Source: Azohydromonas aeria (GTDB taxonomy: Bacteria > Pseudomonadota > Gammaproteobacteria > Burkholderiales > Burkholderiaceae_C). From it: DNA of 64,000 nt. Made by a program: the position numbers and the translations under genes. This document shows positions 30,473-41,266 of the stretch, piece after piece. Every line of letters starts with the position of its first letter. Positions within the stretch are counted from its first letter, which is position 1. A model generated the notes under the pieces. It was given only the letters and a program-made list of their open reading frames with translations. It had not been told where the DNA came from and did not search any database. The stretch spans positions 1 through 64,000 of the forward strand of contig NZ_VIDQ01000008.1 in NCBI RefSeq assembly GCF_009760915.1. Direction: 5' to 3'.

Positions 30473-31423
30473 ATGAACGAATCACGCCTGCACTGGCAAG
30501 CCGAATCCCTGTGGCGGCAGCTGTTGCCGCTGCTGCCCGGGCTCAGCGTCGAGGTGGTGGCGCACGCCGACTCGACCAACACCCGGCTGCTCGAACGCGC
30601 GCGGCTGTCCGGCGGCGGCCGCCAGGAGCGTGCCTACCCCCGCTCGCTCGAAGCCGCGGCCCCCGCGCCCGCGCCCGGCCAGGCGCCCACGCCGCTGGGC
30701 CGGCGCGCCGACGACACCCAGCCCTGCCTGCTCGTGGCCGAGCACCAGACCCGCGGCCGTGGCCGCCTCGGCCGCAACTGGCAGTCCACGCCCGGCGCCT
30801 CGCTGACCTTCTCGCTGTCGCTGCCCTACGAGCCGGCGGACTGGTCGGGCCTGTCGCTGAGCGTGGGCGTGGCGCTGGCCGAGGCGCTGGACCCGCTGGC
30901 CGACGGCCAGGCGCCGCGCATCGCGCTGAAGTGGCCCAACGACCTGTGGCTGGTCGATCCGGCCGTCGTCGGCCGCAAGCTCGGCGGCGTGCTGATCGAG
31001 ACCGTGGCCGTGGGCCGGCGCCGCATGGCCGTGATCGGCGTGGGCCTGAACCTGCATCCGCAGCCGGTGCGCGACCCGGCCAGCGGCTTCGCCAGCCTCG
31101 ACGAGCTCGAACCCACCCTGACGCCGCCCGACGTGCTGCACCGCGTGGCGCTGCCGCTGGTGGAAGCGCTGCGCCAGCACGAGCGCGAGGGCTTCAGGCC
31201 CTTCGTCGAGCGCTACGCGCAGCGCGACCTGCTGCTGGGCCGCACGGTCAACACCACCGCGCCGGCCTTCGAGGGCACCGCCCGCGGCGTGGCCGAGGAC
31301 GGCGCGCTGCTGGTGGAGACGGCCCAGGGGCTGCAGCGGCTGTCCAGCGGCGAGGTCAGCGTCCGGCTGACGGGCGCAGCCGGCGCCGGGGCGCCCTGGC
31401 CGGCCGCGGACGGCGACGCCTGA
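30473..31423 (+). CDS. birA: Biotin--[acetyl-CoA-carboxylase] ligase
   Basis: 316 residues. It activates biotin with ATP and attaches it to the carrier domain of acetyl-CoA carboxylase. The biotin/ATP loop is in QTRGRGRLGRNWQSTPGASL, the lysine in ALKWPNDLWL, and GRKLGGVLIETV follows. The N-terminal helix-turn-helix of the E. coli repressor form is absent, so this is the ligase-only class. An insertion rich in Ala and Pro lies at about 55-80. The stop overlaps the ATG of the next gene (TGATG). Confidence 0.94.
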   Translation: MNESRLHWQAESLWRQLLPLLPGLSVEVVAHADSTNTRLLERARLSGGGRQERAYPRSLEAAAPAPAPGQAPTPLGRRADDTQPCLLVAEHQTRGRGRLGRNWQSTPGASLTFSLSLPYEPADWSGLSLSVGVALAEALDPLADGQAPRIALKWPNDLWLVDPAVVGRKLGGVLIETVAVGRRRMAVIGVGLNLHPQPVRDPASGFASLDELEPTLTPPDVLHRVALPLVEALRQHEREGFRPFVERYAQRDLLLGRTVNTTAPAFEGTARGVAEDGALLVETAQGLQRLSSGEVSVRLTGAAGAGAPWPAADGDA

Positions 31424-32304
31424 TGGTGCGGCGTTTCACCGCGGCGCTGGGGCTGCTCAACGTCGTCCTGCTGGCCTGGCTGCTGCTGGCCGACACCTCC
31501 GGGCGCGACGAGCGCGAGCCCGGCCGGCTGCAGCAGCAGGTGCAGCCCGACAGCGTGCAGGTGCTGCCCGCCGAGGAAGCCGGCGCCGCCGCGTCCTCCG
31601 GCGACGGCGCGGCCACGCCCGCGCCGGTGGCCGGCACCGGAGCCAGCGCCGGCGGCACCGTGTCGGTGTCCAGCGCCGCGGCGATGACGGCCGCGCTCGC
31701 GGCCGGCGGCCTGACGGCGGCGCCCGCGTCGGCGGTGCCGGCGGGCATGGGCGCCTCCACCGCCGCCGGCGGGCTCGGCGCGGTCACGGGCGCGGTCACG
31801 GCGCTCAACGCCGTGTGCCTGGAAGCCGGCCCCTTCGATGCCAAGGCCCTGCCCGCGGCCGAGGCGGTGCTGGCGGCCGAGCTGCCGCAGGGCAGCTGGC
31901 GGCGCCAGCTGCTGCAGCCCGCCCCGGCCTACCTGGTGTACCTGGGCCGCTTCTCGGACCAGAAGACGGCGCAGCGCCGGGTGCAGGAGCTGCGCCAGCG
32001 CGGCTTCCAGGCCGAGCTCGCGCGCGACCTGCCCGCGCTGGAGCCCGGCGTGGTGCTCAGCCGCCACGCGCAGGCGGCGCAGGCCGAGGCCGCGCTGGAG
32101 GCGCTGCAGGCCCAGCGCAACGGCCCGCGCACGGCGCGCGTGGTCTCCACCGGCGAGGCCGCGGCCGTGCTGCTGCGCGTGGAGCACCCCACCGACGAGG
32201 TGCGCGACCAGCTCGCCGGCCTGGAGCCCACGCCGGCGCTGCGCGGCGGCTTCCGCGGCTGCCGCAAGCCGCCGCAGACCGCGGGCCTCAAGAACCAGGG
32301 CTGA
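31423..32304 (+). CDS. SPOR-domain protein, membrane anchored
   Basis: 293 residues. A membrane anchor (about 5-22, AALGLLNVVLLAWLLLAD) is followed by a long Ala/Gly/Ser/Thr-rich linker (about 25-130) and a SPOR-like domain (about 135-215, with VCLEAGPFDAKALPAAEAVL and AYLVYLGRFSDQKTAQRRVQ). SPOR domains bind denuded septal peptidoglycan. The arrangement suggests a periplasmic division or cell-wall protein. Translationally coupled to birA by a one-base overlap. Confidence 0.8.
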   Translation: MVRRFTAALGLLNVVLLAWLLLADTSGRDEREPGRLQQQVQPDSVQVLPAEEAGAAASSGDGAATPAPVAGTGASAGGTVSVSSAAAMTAALAAGGLTAAPASAVPAGMGASTAAGGLGAVTGAVTALNAVCLEAGPFDAKALPAAEAVLAAELPQGSWRRQLLQPAPAYLVYLGRFSDQKTAQRRVQELRQRGFQAELARDLPALEPGVVLSRHAQAAQAEAALEALQAQRNGPRTARVVSTGEAAAVLLRVEHPTDEVRDQLAGLEPTPALRGGFRGCRKPPQTAGLKNQG

Positions 32305-32317
32305 TCCGGCCCCGGGT

Positions 32318-34120
32318 TCAGGCGCGGGCGCCGGCCCGCGCCGCACGCCCCCGCCGGCGCCACAGCAGCGCCGCCGAGGCCCCCAGCAGGCCCAGCAGCC
32401 AGCCCGGCTGCATGGCGCCGGAGCAGACGCCATCGCGGCCGCAGGGGCCGGCCGGCTCGGTGTTGATCGTCACGTCCTGGGCATTAGCATTCACGGCGCT
32501 GATCACGTCGGCGCTGTCCACCACCACGTCGTTGTCCAGCGAAGACGGCCGCACGTAGCTTCCGGGATCGAGGGCGAAGGCCAGTGCCTGGTCGGCGTCG
32601 AGGATGCCCTCGCCGCAGGTGGTGGTGGAGCAGATGCAGCGTCCCGGGTTGCTGCTGCTGCAGGCGCCGATGTAGGCCGACTTCACGTGCTCGCGCGAGG
32701 ACAGCTTCAAGCCCTTGACGATGTCGTCCGCCGTCAGTTCAGGGTTGAGGCCCAGCATCAGGCTGACGGTGCCCGACACCAGCGGCGCGGAGAAGCTGGT
32801 GCCGAAGACGTATCCGTAGTCGTAGGGCCCCGCCGTCTGGGTCCCCAGGTTGGTGATGGTGCGCAGGCCCGTGTCGCCCAGCCTGCTGCCCCAGGCGCCC
32901 CGGTCGGTCGGGTCGCCGCCGACGGTGGAGATGACCAGCTTGTTGCCGAAGTTGGAATAGGTGGCCTTGAAGCCGTCGCGGTTGAGCGCGCCCACGCCGA
33001 TGACGTTGTCGCAGTTGGCCGGGCGGGTGGGTGCCTTCTGCTCGTTGCCGGCCGCCGCGATGACCACGGCGCCCTTCTCCGTGCGCACCTCGTCGATGGC
33101 CGCCTGGTAGGCGGAATCGCACGCAGCCGTGCCGCCGTAGCTGATGTTGATGACGCGCGCCGGGTTCGGGTTGACCGGCACGCCGTCCACCTCCAGGCCG
33201 GCGGCCCAGCGGATGCCGTTGACGATGTCGAGCACCCGCGCCCCGCAGCGCCCGGCGATGCGTACCGGCAGCACCTGGCCGGCCCAGTGGATGGCGGCCA
33301 CGCCCGTGCCGTTGTTGGTCCGCGCGGCGATCAGCCCGGCGATCTTGGTGCCGTGCCAGCTGGAGCTGGCGGTGCCGCAGAAGTCGCCTTCGTCGAGAGG
33401 GTTGTCGTCCTCCCCGTCGCCGTCGCCCGCGGCGGTCGCGTCGGAGACGAAGTCGTAGCCCGGCAGCAGCTGGCTGGCGGGCAGGTCGGGATGGTCGAAG
33501 AGGATGCCCGAGTCCAGCACCGCCACCGGCGCCGCCGCCATGCCGATGCCGTTGCCGCGGCTGGCCCAGGCCGACTGGAAGCCCGGCACGCCGCGCAGGC
33601 GGCCGTTGAGGACGTTGGTGTTGGTGCCCTGCACCGGCAGCAGCCACCACTGCCTGTCGAGGCCGCCGAAGAGCGGGTCCGACGGCGTGGACGTGTTGTC
33701 GGGGGCGCTCTGCTGGCGCTGCTCCAGCGTGTTGGGCACGGCCCATTCCACGTCCGGGCGCTCGCGCAGGCGCTTGACCAGGCGCTCGGCCTCGTCCTGG
33801 GTCAGCGGCCGGTCGTAGCGCAGCAGCTGCGCGTCACGCCCGGCGGAGCGGATGCGGGGAGCCGAGGGCACGTCGATGCCGGGCTGGTCCACGCCCGCCT
33901 CGCGCAGCACGCGGTCGAGCTTCTGGCGCGCCGCCTCGCCGCGCGCGGAGCGCTGGTCGCCGGACTGCGCCTTCTCGCGTGCCACGTCCGCGTGCGCGGG
34001 CGCGTCGCGCAGCTTGACGATGATCCCGTCGGCGTCGCCGGCGGCCCAGGCCGCGCCCGCCGCCAGCAGCAGCGTCGCGGCCATGACTCCCTTCTTCCAC
34101 AGCGGTGTTGGATGTCTCAT
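32318..34120 (-). CDS. Secreted S8 serine peptidase with C-terminal sorting-like tail
   Basis: 600 residues. A signal peptide (about 1-26, MAATLLLAAGAAWA) is followed by a propeptide-like region (about 28-140). The protease domain has an intact triad: Asp203 (PVAVLDSGILFDHPDL), His256 (SSWHGTKIAGLIA) and Ser442 (VFGTSFSAPLVSG), with Asn in IAAAGNE. Several cysteine pairs fit secretion. The C-terminus is tripartite: a short SGAM motif, a hydrophobic helix WLLGLLGASAALLW and a basic end RRRGRAARAGAR. This resembles GlyGly-CTERM tails cut by rhombosortase, and a rhombosortase-like gene lies at 50365. Confidence 0.93.
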   Translation of the reverse strand: MRHPTPLWKKGVMAATLLLAAGAAWAAGDADGIIVKLRDAPAHADVAREKAQSGDQRSARGEAARQKLDRVLREAGVDQPGIDVPSAPRIRSAGRDAQLLRYDRPLTQDEAERLVKRLRERPDVEWAVPNTLEQRQQSAPDNTSTPSDPLFGGLDRQWWLLPVQGTNTNVLNGRLRGVPGFQSAWASRGNGIGMAAAPVAVLDSGILFDHPDLPASQLLPGYDFVSDATAAGDGDGEDDNPLDEGDFCGTASSSWHGTKIAGLIAARTNNGTGVAAIHWAGQVLPVRIAGRCGARVLDIVNGIRWAAGLEVDGVPVNPNPARVINISYGGTAACDSAYQAAIDEVRTEKGAVVIAAAGNEQKAPTRPANCDNVIGVGALNRDGFKATYSNFGNKLVISTVGGDPTDRGAWGSRLGDTGLRTITNLGTQTAGPYDYGYVFGTSFSAPLVSGTVSLMLGLNPELTADDIVKGLKLSSREHVKSAYIGACSSSNPGRCICSTTTCGEGILDADQALAFALDPGSYVRPSSLDNDVVVDSADVISAVNANAQDVTINTEPAGPCGRDGVCSGAMQPGWLLGLLGASAALLWRRRGRAARAGARA

Positions 34121-34237
34121 CCGGTCAGTCCCGTCCTCGTCATGGTTGGCGAGTCACTATAGGCCGCCCGCGCCGCGTCTCGAACCCGGCTGCAAACCCT
34201 TTCCAAAACTGCCGCGGCACGGCGCGCGCAGGCGCGA

Positions 34238-34261
34238 AAAAGCCGCCCGCAGGCGGCTTTT
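34238..34261 (-). terminator. Intrinsic terminator after gap
   Basis: Arms AAAAGCCGCC (34238-34247) and GGCGGCTTTT (34252-34261) with a CGCA loop. On the minus strand it ends in a run of five T. It lies 20 bases past the gap stop. Confidence 0.85.
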
Positions 34262-34281
34262 CGCGATCAGCGCGAGGCGCT

Positions 34282-35286
<1,005 letters not shown>

Positions 35287-35370
35287 TCACTCCTGCGAAG
35301 AAAAAACCCTGGGTTGAAGAACCGTTTTCCGCCCGCCGCCGCCCGCGGGCGGCGCAGGCATTGAAGTGGC

Positions 35371-37419
35371 TTACTTGCCGAGCACGGCGCGAACCGTGGC
35401 GGCGACGTTCTCGGCGGTGAAGCCGAAGTGCTTGAACAGCACGTTGGCCGGGGCGCTCTCGCCGTAGCTGTCGATGCCCACCACGGCGGCGCAGCCGTAC
35501 TTCCACCAGAAGTCGGTCACGCCGGCCTCCACGGCGATGCGCGGCAGCCCTTCGGGCAGCACCGCGGTCTTGTAGGCGCGGCTCTGGCGGTCGAAGGCCG
35601 TGGTGCTGGGCACCGAGACCACGCGCACCGCGATGCCGGCCACGGCCAGCTGCTGCTGCGCGTGCAGCGCCAGCTGCACCTCGGAGCCCGTGGCCATGAT
35701 CACGGCCTGCGCCTTCTTCTTCAGCCCCACCTCGCTGGGCTCGGCCAGCACGTAGGCGCCCTTGGCGATCTCGTCCAGGCCGGCCTTGGGCAGGTAGGCC
35801 AGGTTCTGCCGGCTCAGCAGCAGCGCGGTCGGGCGCGTCTTGTTGAGCAGCGCGGTGCTCCAGGCCACCGCGGTTTCAGCGGTGTCGGCCGGGCGCCAGA
35901 CGTCGAGGTTCGGGATCAGGCGCAGGGAAGCCGCGTGCTCCACGCTCTGGTGCGTGGGGCCGTCCTCGCCCAGGCCGATGGAGTCGTGCGTGAAGACGTG
36001 GATCACGCGCGCCTTCATCAGTGCCGCCATGCGGATGGCGTTGCGGCTGTAGTCGCTGAAGGTCAGGAAGGTGCCGCCGTAGGGGATGTAGCCGCCGTGC
36101 AACGCCACGCCGTTCATGATCGCGGCCATGCCGAACTCGCGCACGCCGTAGTTGATGTGGCGGCCGCCATTGGGCTTGCCCTCGGCATCGAAGCGCAGCG
36201 CCGCGGTGCTGCTGGTGTTCGTCAGGTTCGAGCCGGTCAGGTCCGCCGAGCCGCCCAGCATCTCGGGCAGCGACTTGGTGAAGAACTCCAGCGCGATCTG
36301 GCTGGCCTTGCGGCTGGCGACCGTCTCGGCCTTCTCGTGCGCGGCGATGGCGGCGTCCACGGCCACCTGCGCGAAGTTGGCGGGCAGCTCGCCGGCCATG
36401 CGGCGCTGGAACTCGGCGGCCAGCTCGGGGAAGGCGGCGGCGTAGGCGTCGAAGCGCTGCTGCCACTCGGCCTGCTGCTCCGCGCCGCGGGCCTTGGCGT
36501 CCCAGGCGGCGTAGGCCTCCTCGGGGATCACGAAGGGCTCGTGGCTCCAGCCCAGCGCGGTGCGGGTCAGGGCGATCTCGTCGTGGCCCAGCGCCTCGCC
36601 GTGCGCCTTGGCGGTGCCGGCGCGGTTGGGCGAGCCGTGGCCGATGTTGGTCTTGCAGATGACCAGCGTGGGCTGGCCGGTGTGGCCGCGCGCGGCCTGC
36701 AGCGCCTGGTCCACGGCGTCGGTGTCATGGCCGTCGATGGGGCCGATGACGTTCCAGCCGTAGGACTGGAAGCGCAGCGCGGCGTCGTCCACGTACCAGG
36801 GCTGGACCTGGCCGTCGATGCTGATGCCGTTGTCATCGTAGAGCGCGATGAGCTTGTCGAGCTTCCAGGCGCCGGCCAGGGCGCAGGCCTCGTGGCTGAT
36901 GCCTTCCATCAGGCAGCCGTCGCCCAGGAAGACGTAGGTGCGGTGATCGACCACGGTGTGGCCGTCGCGGTTGAACTCGGCGGCGAGCAGCTTCTCGGCC
37001 AGCGCCATGCCCACGGCGTTGGTGATGCCCTGGCCGAGCGGGCCGGTGGTGGTCTCGACGCCGGGGGTGATGCCGACCTCGGGGTGGCCCGGGGTTTTGC
37101 TGTGCATCTGGCGGAAGTTGCGCAGCTCCTCGATGGGCAGCGCGTAGCCGGTGAGGTGCAGCAGCGCGTAGATCAGCATCGAGCCGTGGCCGTTGGACAG
37201 CACGAAGCGGTCGCGGTCGGCCCACTGCGGGTCCTGCGGGTTGTGGCGCAGGTGGCGGCCCCACAGCGCCACGGCCATGTCGGCCATGCCCATGGGCGCG
37301 CCGGGGTGGCCGGAGTTGGCCTGCTGCACGGCGTCCATGGCCAGCGCACGGATGGCATTGGCCATCAGGGTCTTCGGGTCCTGGGCGGTTGCTTGGGGAA
37401 TGTCGGCAACGAGGTCCAT
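35371..37419 (-). CDS. tkt: Transketolase
   Basis: 682 residues. The thiamine-diphosphate motif is [20 protein letters not shown] ending near the [10 protein letters not shown] metal site. The N-terminal [20 protein letters not shown], catalytic-site [19 protein letters not shown] and C-terminal FGFTAENV all fit. It moves two-carbon units in the pentose phosphate pathway. Start is [10 protein letters not shown] at 37419; the upstream open frame is not protein-like. First gene of the probable tkt-gap operon, divergent from the hemerythrin gene. Confidence 0.98.
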   Translation of the reverse strand: MDLVADIPQATAQDPKTLMANAIRALAMDAVQQANSGHPGAPMGMADMAVALWGRHLRHNPQDPQWADRDRFVLSNGHGSMLIYALLHLTGYALPIEELRNFRQMHSKTPGHPEVGITPGVETTTGPLGQGITNAVGMALAEKLLAAEFNRDGHTVVDHRTYVFLGDGCLMEGISHEACALAGAWKLDKLIALYDDNGISIDGQVQPWYVDDAALRFQSYGWNVIGPIDGHDTDAVDQALQAARGHTGQPTLVICKTNIGHGSPNRAGTAKAHGEALGHDEIALTRTALGWSHEPFVIPEEAYAAWDAKARGAEQQAEWQQRFDAYAAAFPELAAEFQRRMAGELPANFAQVAVDAAIAAHEKAETVASRKASQIALEFFTKSLPEMLGGSADLTGSNLTNTSSTAALRFDAEGKPNGGRHINYGVREFGMAAIMNGVALHGGYIPYGGTFLTFSDYSRNAIRMAALMKARVIHVFTHDSIGLGEDGPTHQSVEHAASLRLIPNLDVWRPADTAETAVAWSTALLNKTRPTALLLSRQNLAYLPKAGLDEIAKGAYVLAEPSEVGLKKKAQAVIMATGSEVQLALHAQQQLAVAGIAVRVVSVPSTTAFDRQSRAYKTAVLPEGLPRIAVEAGVTDFWWKYGCAAVVGIDSYGESAPANVLFKHFGFTAENVAATVRAVLGK

Positions 37420-37603
37420 GCGATTCAGGCCTGTGAGCAGGAAAAACGCGGATTTTAAGCCGCCCCCCAAGGGTGCCCCCAACGGGAGGTTGCAACACGC
37501 GCAGGGTGCGGCGTGCGCCGGGTCGGTGCGGGCTTGAGCCGCGTCAATGCGCGCGCGCTGCGCGCTGCCACGCTTTGGGGCACCACACCACGGAGACATG
37601 CTC

Positions 37604-38182
37604 ATGCGCCACGTCGCCCTCACCGTCATCCGCGAAGAGCACCAGGCCCTGGCCGCGATGCTGCGATCCCTGTCCATGCTGCTGGCGCAGTCGCGGCGCG
37701 AAGGCAAGGTGCCCGACTTCGGCCTGCTGCGCGCGATGCTGTTCTACATCGACGAGTTTCCCGAGCGGCTGCACCACACCAAGGAGACCGAGCTGCTGTT
37801 CCCGCGCCTGCGCGAGCGCTGTCCCGATCTGATCCCGGTACTCGACGCGCTCGACGAGGACCACGAGCAGGGCGAGCGCGCCGTGCTGCGCCTGGAGCAC
37901 GCGCTGCTGGCCTTCGAGATGATGGGCGAGGCCCGGCGCCTGGAGTTCGAGGCCGCGGCCGAGCGCTACGTCAACTTCTACCTCTCGCACATGGGCACCG
38001 AGGAGCAGACGATCCTGCCCGCCGCCGAGAAGCACCTGCTGCCGGAGGACTGGGTCGAGCTCGACGCCGCCTTCGCCCGCAACAAGGACCCGCTCACCGG
38101 CCACCAGCCCGACGACGCGTACCGGCCGCTGTTCACCCGCATCCTCAACACGGCACCGGCGCCGATCGGGCTGGGGGGGTGA
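37604..38182 (+). CDS. Hemerythrin domain-containing protein
   Basis: 192 residues forming a four-helix bundle with the His/Glu iron ligands of the HHE family: [38 protein letters not shown] and [20 protein letters not shown]. Such proteins bind a di-iron centre and respond to oxygen, NO or oxidative damage. Two ATGs are 6 bases apart; the second (37604) sits 8 bases after GGAG and is preferred. No linked signalling domain. Confidence 0.9.
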   Translation: MRHVALTVIREEHQALAAMLRSLSMLLAQSRREGKVPDFGLLRAMLFYIDEFPERLHHTKETELLFPRLRERCPDLIPVLDALDEDHEQGERAVLRLEHALLAFEMMGEARRLEFEAAAERYVNFYLSHMGTEEQTILPAAEKHLLPEDWVELDAAFARNKDPLTGHQPDDAYRPLFTRILNTAPAPIGLGG

Positions 38183-38193
38183 GGGCCGTCGCG

Positions 38194-38213
38194 GGCGCCG
38201 CAGGCGCCGTTTT
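38194..38213 (+). terminator. Weak intrinsic terminator after the hemerythrin gene
   Basis: Arms GGCGCC (38194-38199) and GGCGCC (38203-38208), loop GCA, followed after one G by TTTTCCTT. Confidence 0.5.
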
Positions 38214-38226
38214 CCTTGGAAGTAAC

Positions 38227-38258
38227 CCGTTCGTCCTGAGGTATCGAAGGATGAACGG
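38227..38258. repeat. Dispersed palindromic repeat, short form (best copy)
   Basis: CCGTTCGTCCTGAGGTATCG followed by AAGGATGAACGG; the outer 11 bases are inverted with one mismatch. Confidence 0.85.
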
Positions 38259-38294
38259 CCTGCGCCGCGTAGCAGGCCGCAAGAGCCTGGCGGA

Positions 38295-38323
38295 TTCGCA
38301 CTTCGATACCTCAGTGCGAACGG
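38295..38323. repeat. Dispersed palindromic repeat, diverged form
   Basis: TTCGCACTTCGATACCTCAG followed by TGCGAACGG. Inverted ends TTCGCAC/GTGCGAA; core is the reverse complement of the other copies. Confidence 0.75.
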
Positions 38324-38364
38324 GTCAGCCCGCCAACGCTTCCTGAGCGACGTACCAGCCTCTC

Positions 38365-38397
38365 CGGATTCGTCCTTCGATACCTCAGGACGAACGG
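38365..38397. repeat. Dispersed palindromic repeat, short form
   Basis: CCGGATTCGTCCTTCGATAC followed by CTCAGGACGAACGG. Third copy in a 170-base cluster. Confidence 0.8.
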
Positions 38398-38399
38398 AT

Positions 38400-38967
38400 A
38401 AGGGCTTCCGCATCTACGCCGGCCTCGCGCCGGCGTTTTCGTTTCCGCCGCGCGCTGGCACGGCGGCTCGACACCTCCCTGGACAGCGGTCTTCAGCCGC
38501 CCTGTGCACAAGCCCGCCGCAGCCCACAACTTGTCCAACCCGTTGTCCCGCCAAGCCTTTCAGCCCTTCAACGGGCACGCCTCGCACCCCTGTGGACAGC
38601 CCCGGACTCCTGCACCGCTTGTCCACCGCCCTGTCCCCTGACCGGCCGTTTTCGGCTTTCAGGTGCCCTCCCCGCCGCCTGATTCGCCCGGTTTTTCTTC
38701 CCCAAGGATGTTCATTTTTAAAGGTGGTCGTCGTGGTAGAGGCCGCCCGGGCCTGTGGATAACCGGCGTTTGTTCTTTTGGCGCGCGCACTTGCGCGCGG
38801 CCGAAGGCTGGGGACCGGGGTCGTGGTTGCGCGAGCGCGAACAGACAACAAACCTCGGCCGGACGCCTGCCCCTGTGGACAAGCCCGAGTTGTTGTCGAA
38901 GCTGACCACAGCCTTGTGCACAGCCGCGTCAAGGGGGGCGTGAAGGGCCGCTCCTACACTGGCGCGC
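38400..38967. other. Non-coding region with a cluster of DnaA-box-like sites
   Basis: No gene in this stretch. It contains one perfect DnaA box (TGTGGATAA, 38754-38762) and three one-mismatch boxes: TGTGCACAA (38503-38511), TGTGGACAA (38874-38882) and TTGTGCACA (38914-38922). Weaker ones lie at 38591-38599 and 38619-38627. A locally AT-rich patch (ATGTTCATTTTTAAAGG, 38707-38723) lies 30 bases from the perfect box. No dnaA, dnaN, parA or parB is in the window. It may be a DnaA-binding or titration locus, an origin-like element, or chance. Confidence 0.55.
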
Positions 38968-39678
38968 ATGACCCTGACTGCCCTGATCCTGGCGGCCGGC
39001 CGCGGCGAGCGCATGCGGCCGCTGAGCGACCGAACCCCCAAACCGCTGCTGTCCGTGCAGGGACGGCGCCTCATCGAATGGCACCTGGACGCCCTGTCCC
39101 GCGCAGGTGTCGCGCGCGTGGTGGTGAATACCGCCTGGCTGGAAGAGCAATTTGAGCCCGCGCTGGGCGACGGCTCCCACTATGGGCTGGAAATCATTTA
39201 TTCCCACGAGGGCCGCGACCACGGCGGCGCGCTGGAAACCGCCGGCGGCATGAAAAAGGCGCTGCCGCTGCTGGGAGAGACTTTCTGGGTGGTGTCGGGC
39301 GACGTGTTCACGCCGAAATTCACTTTTGACAAGGCTGAACTTCTCAAGTTTGAGAATTCCGGGCAGCTTGGGAAACTCTGGCTCACGGACAACCCGCCGC
39401 ACCACCCGGGTGGCGATTTCGGCATCCGCGACGGTCTTGCCACGCGCGATGCGGAAGAAAAATACACCTGGACCAGCCTCGGCCTGTTCCGCCGCGCCTT
39501 CGTCGAGGAACTCATGACCGATTTGCCCGCCGGCACCAAGGCGCCGCTGCGGCCCTACCTGGATGCCGCGATCTCGCGCCGGGCCTTGGGCGCCGAATAC
39601 TGGGGCGGCGGCTGGACCGACGTGGGCACGCCGGACCGGCTGAAAAGCCTGGACGAACAAGGAGAACGACGCGCATGA
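38968..39678 (+). CDS. murU: N-acetylmuramate alpha-1-phosphate uridylyltransferase-type nucleotidyltransferase
   Basis: 236 residues. The nucleotidyltransferase signature LILAAGRGERMRPLSDRTPK is at the N-terminus, followed by KPLLSVQGRRLIEWHLDAL. VVSGDVFTPKFTFD carries the metal-binding Asp, and GGGWTDVGTPDRL closes the domain. Length and sequence fit MurU, which makes UDP-MurNAc in the cell-wall recycling bypass; other sugar-1-phosphate substrates are possible. Its stop overlaps the next start by 4 bases (ATGA). Confidence 0.82.
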   Translation: MTLTALILAAGRGERMRPLSDRTPKPLLSVQGRRLIEWHLDALSRAGVARVVVNTAWLEEQFEPALGDGSHYGLEIIYSHEGRDHGGALETAGGMKKALPLLGETFWVVSGDVFTPKFTFDKAELLKFENSGQLGKLWLTDNPPHHPGGDFGIRDGLATRDAEEKYTWTSLGLFRRAFVEELMTDLPAGTKAPLRPYLDAAISRRALGAEYWGGGWTDVGTPDRLKSLDEQGERRA

Positions 39679-40931
39679 ATACCGCCGACACTTCCTCCCC
39701 CAATTTTCTCCACCACGCCGGCGCCACGTCCGCCGTGCCGGCGACGAATTTAAGAATTGCCGTGGTCGGTGCCGGCCCGGTGGGTTTGGCCTTGGGATTG
39801 ATGGCCGCGCGCCAATTGCCGCGCGCCGACATCTCGGTATTCGACGCGCGCCCGGCTGACAAGGACGTTTCCGGCGACCCGCGCGTGCTGGCCCTGTCGC
39901 TGGGCAGCGTGCAGATGCTGCAGCAGCTGCGGGCCTGGTCGGCGAATACCGCGCAGCCGATCCAGGAAGTGGTGGTATCGCAGGCGCCGCCCGGGACGCT
40001 CCCCTTCCCGGTCGGCGGCGAGCCGCGGGTGCGCATCAGCGCGCAGGAGGAAGCGGTGCCGATGCTGGGCGCCGTGCAGAGTTACGGCGCGGTGGTGGCG
40101 CCGCTGCAGCGCGCCTGGTTCGAGCAGGCGGCGCTGGAGCCGGCAAGGCTTCACACCCGGTTCGGCACGCCGGTGACGAGTTTCAAGCCGGTGAATGGCG
40201 GCGTGGAAGTGGACGCCGGCATTGTCGAAAGTTTTGATCTGGCCGTGGTGGCCGAGGGCGGCGTATTTGCCGAGCAGGCGCGCAAGACCATCGCCCGCGA
40301 TTACGGCCAGACCGCCTGGATCGGCACCGTGACCCTGGAAGGCGCCCGCCCGGGGTTGGCCGTCGAGCGATTTACCCGCCAGGGCCCGGCTGCGTTATTG
40401 CCGCTGCCGCCCAGCGCCGACGGCGCGCAACGCGCCGCGCTGGTGTGGTGCGTGGACAGCCGCGACGACCCTGTGAAGGATTTGACCGACGCGCAGCGGC
40501 TGCACGTGCTGTCCTCGATATTCCCGCCGGAAATCGGGCGGCTGGTGGCCGTGACGCCGATGAAGGCTTTCGCGCTGGGGCTGAATGCCGAGCGCACGCT
40601 GGCACGGGACCGCACGGTGCGCATCGGCAATGCGGCGCAGACGCTGCACCCGGTAGCGGGACAGGGGTTGAATCTCGGGCTGCGGGACGCTTATGCGCTG
40701 GTGCATGCGCTGAAACGCAGCGAATCCATCGAGGCGGCTTTGCGGCGGGTTGAGTTTCAAAGGGCGCCGGATCGGTGGAGCACAATTGCCGTGACCGATT
40801 TCCTGGCCCGAACCTTTACCTGGCAATTGCCGGGGCTGCCGACGGCGCGGGCACTGGGGTTGGCGGCGCTGCAGGCGGTTCCGCCTTTGAAATCGTTTTT
40901 GGCGCGGCAGATGATGTTCGGGAGGAGGTGA
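39675..40931 (+). CDS. UbiH/UbiF/COQ6-type FAD-dependent hydroxylase
   Basis: 418 residues. After a 25-residue variable N-terminus comes the FAD motif LRIAVVGAGPVGLALGLMAA. The second FAD motif appears as VRIGNAAQTLHPVAGQGLNL with GLRDAYALVHAL, the pattern of ubiquinone ring hydroxylases. Which ring position it acts on cannot be told. It is translationally coupled to murU. The motif GD-AAH of many relatives is GNAAQ here, a common variant in the UbiH group. Confidence 0.87.
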   Translation: MNTADTSSPNFLHHAGATSAVPATNLRIAVVGAGPVGLALGLMAARQLPRADISVFDARPADKDVSGDPRVLALSLGSVQMLQQLRAWSANTAQPIQEVVVSQAPPGTLPFPVGGEPRVRISAQEEAVPMLGAVQSYGAVVAPLQRAWFEQAALEPARLHTRFGTPVTSFKPVNGGVEVDAGIVESFDLAVVAEGGVFAEQARKTIARDYGQTAWIGTVTLEGARPGLAVERFTRQGPAALLPLPPSADGAQRAALVWCVDSRDDPVKDLTDAQRLHVLSSIFPPEIGRLVAVTPMKAFALGLNAERTLARDRTVRIGNAAQTLHPVAGQGLNLGLRDAYALVHALKRSESIEAALRRVEFQRAPDRWSTIAVTDFLARTFTWQLPGLPTARALGLAALQAVPPLKSFLARQMMFGRR

Positions 40932-40981
40932 ATCAAGGCCCTTGTTTCGTGCTGGCGATTCTGAGTTGACACCAAAACCAT

Positions 40982-41266
40982 ATGCGCGCCGAACTGGTTC
41001 ATCGCTTCAAGGACATTGCGGCTGACGGCGGCGTCCTGGAGTTGGTGGTATGGCGCGTACCTGAGCCGGTGCCACCGACCACGCACGGCTACAAATACCG
41101 TGCCGTCTATGTCGTCAATGGCGTGCGCGTGGTGGGCTTTGACAATGAACGTGGCAAAGGCGACCACTGCCATCTCGACGGGCAGGAATTGCCCTACCTT
41201 TTCACCAGCGTCGAGCAGTTGGTGGAAGACTTCATTGCCGCTGTGGATGCCAGGAGAAAGTCATGA
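40982..41266 (+). CDS. tumE: TumE-type toxin (DUF6516)
   Basis: 94 residues. The block RVPEPVPPTTHGYKYRAVYV and FDNERGKGDHCHLDG is characteristic of the DUF6516/TumE family. The conserved GKGDHCH run may form the active site. It precedes its antitoxin, with a 4-base overlap (ATGA). TumE is a growth-inhibiting toxin; its molecular target is not established from the sequence. Lies 50 bases after the UbiH-like gene, probably as an insertion between core genes. Confidence 0.88.
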   Translation: MRAELVHRFKDIAADGGVLELVVWRVPEPVPPTTHGYKYRAVYVVNGVRVVGFDNERGKGDHCHLDGQELPYLFTSVEQLVEDFIAAVDARRKS

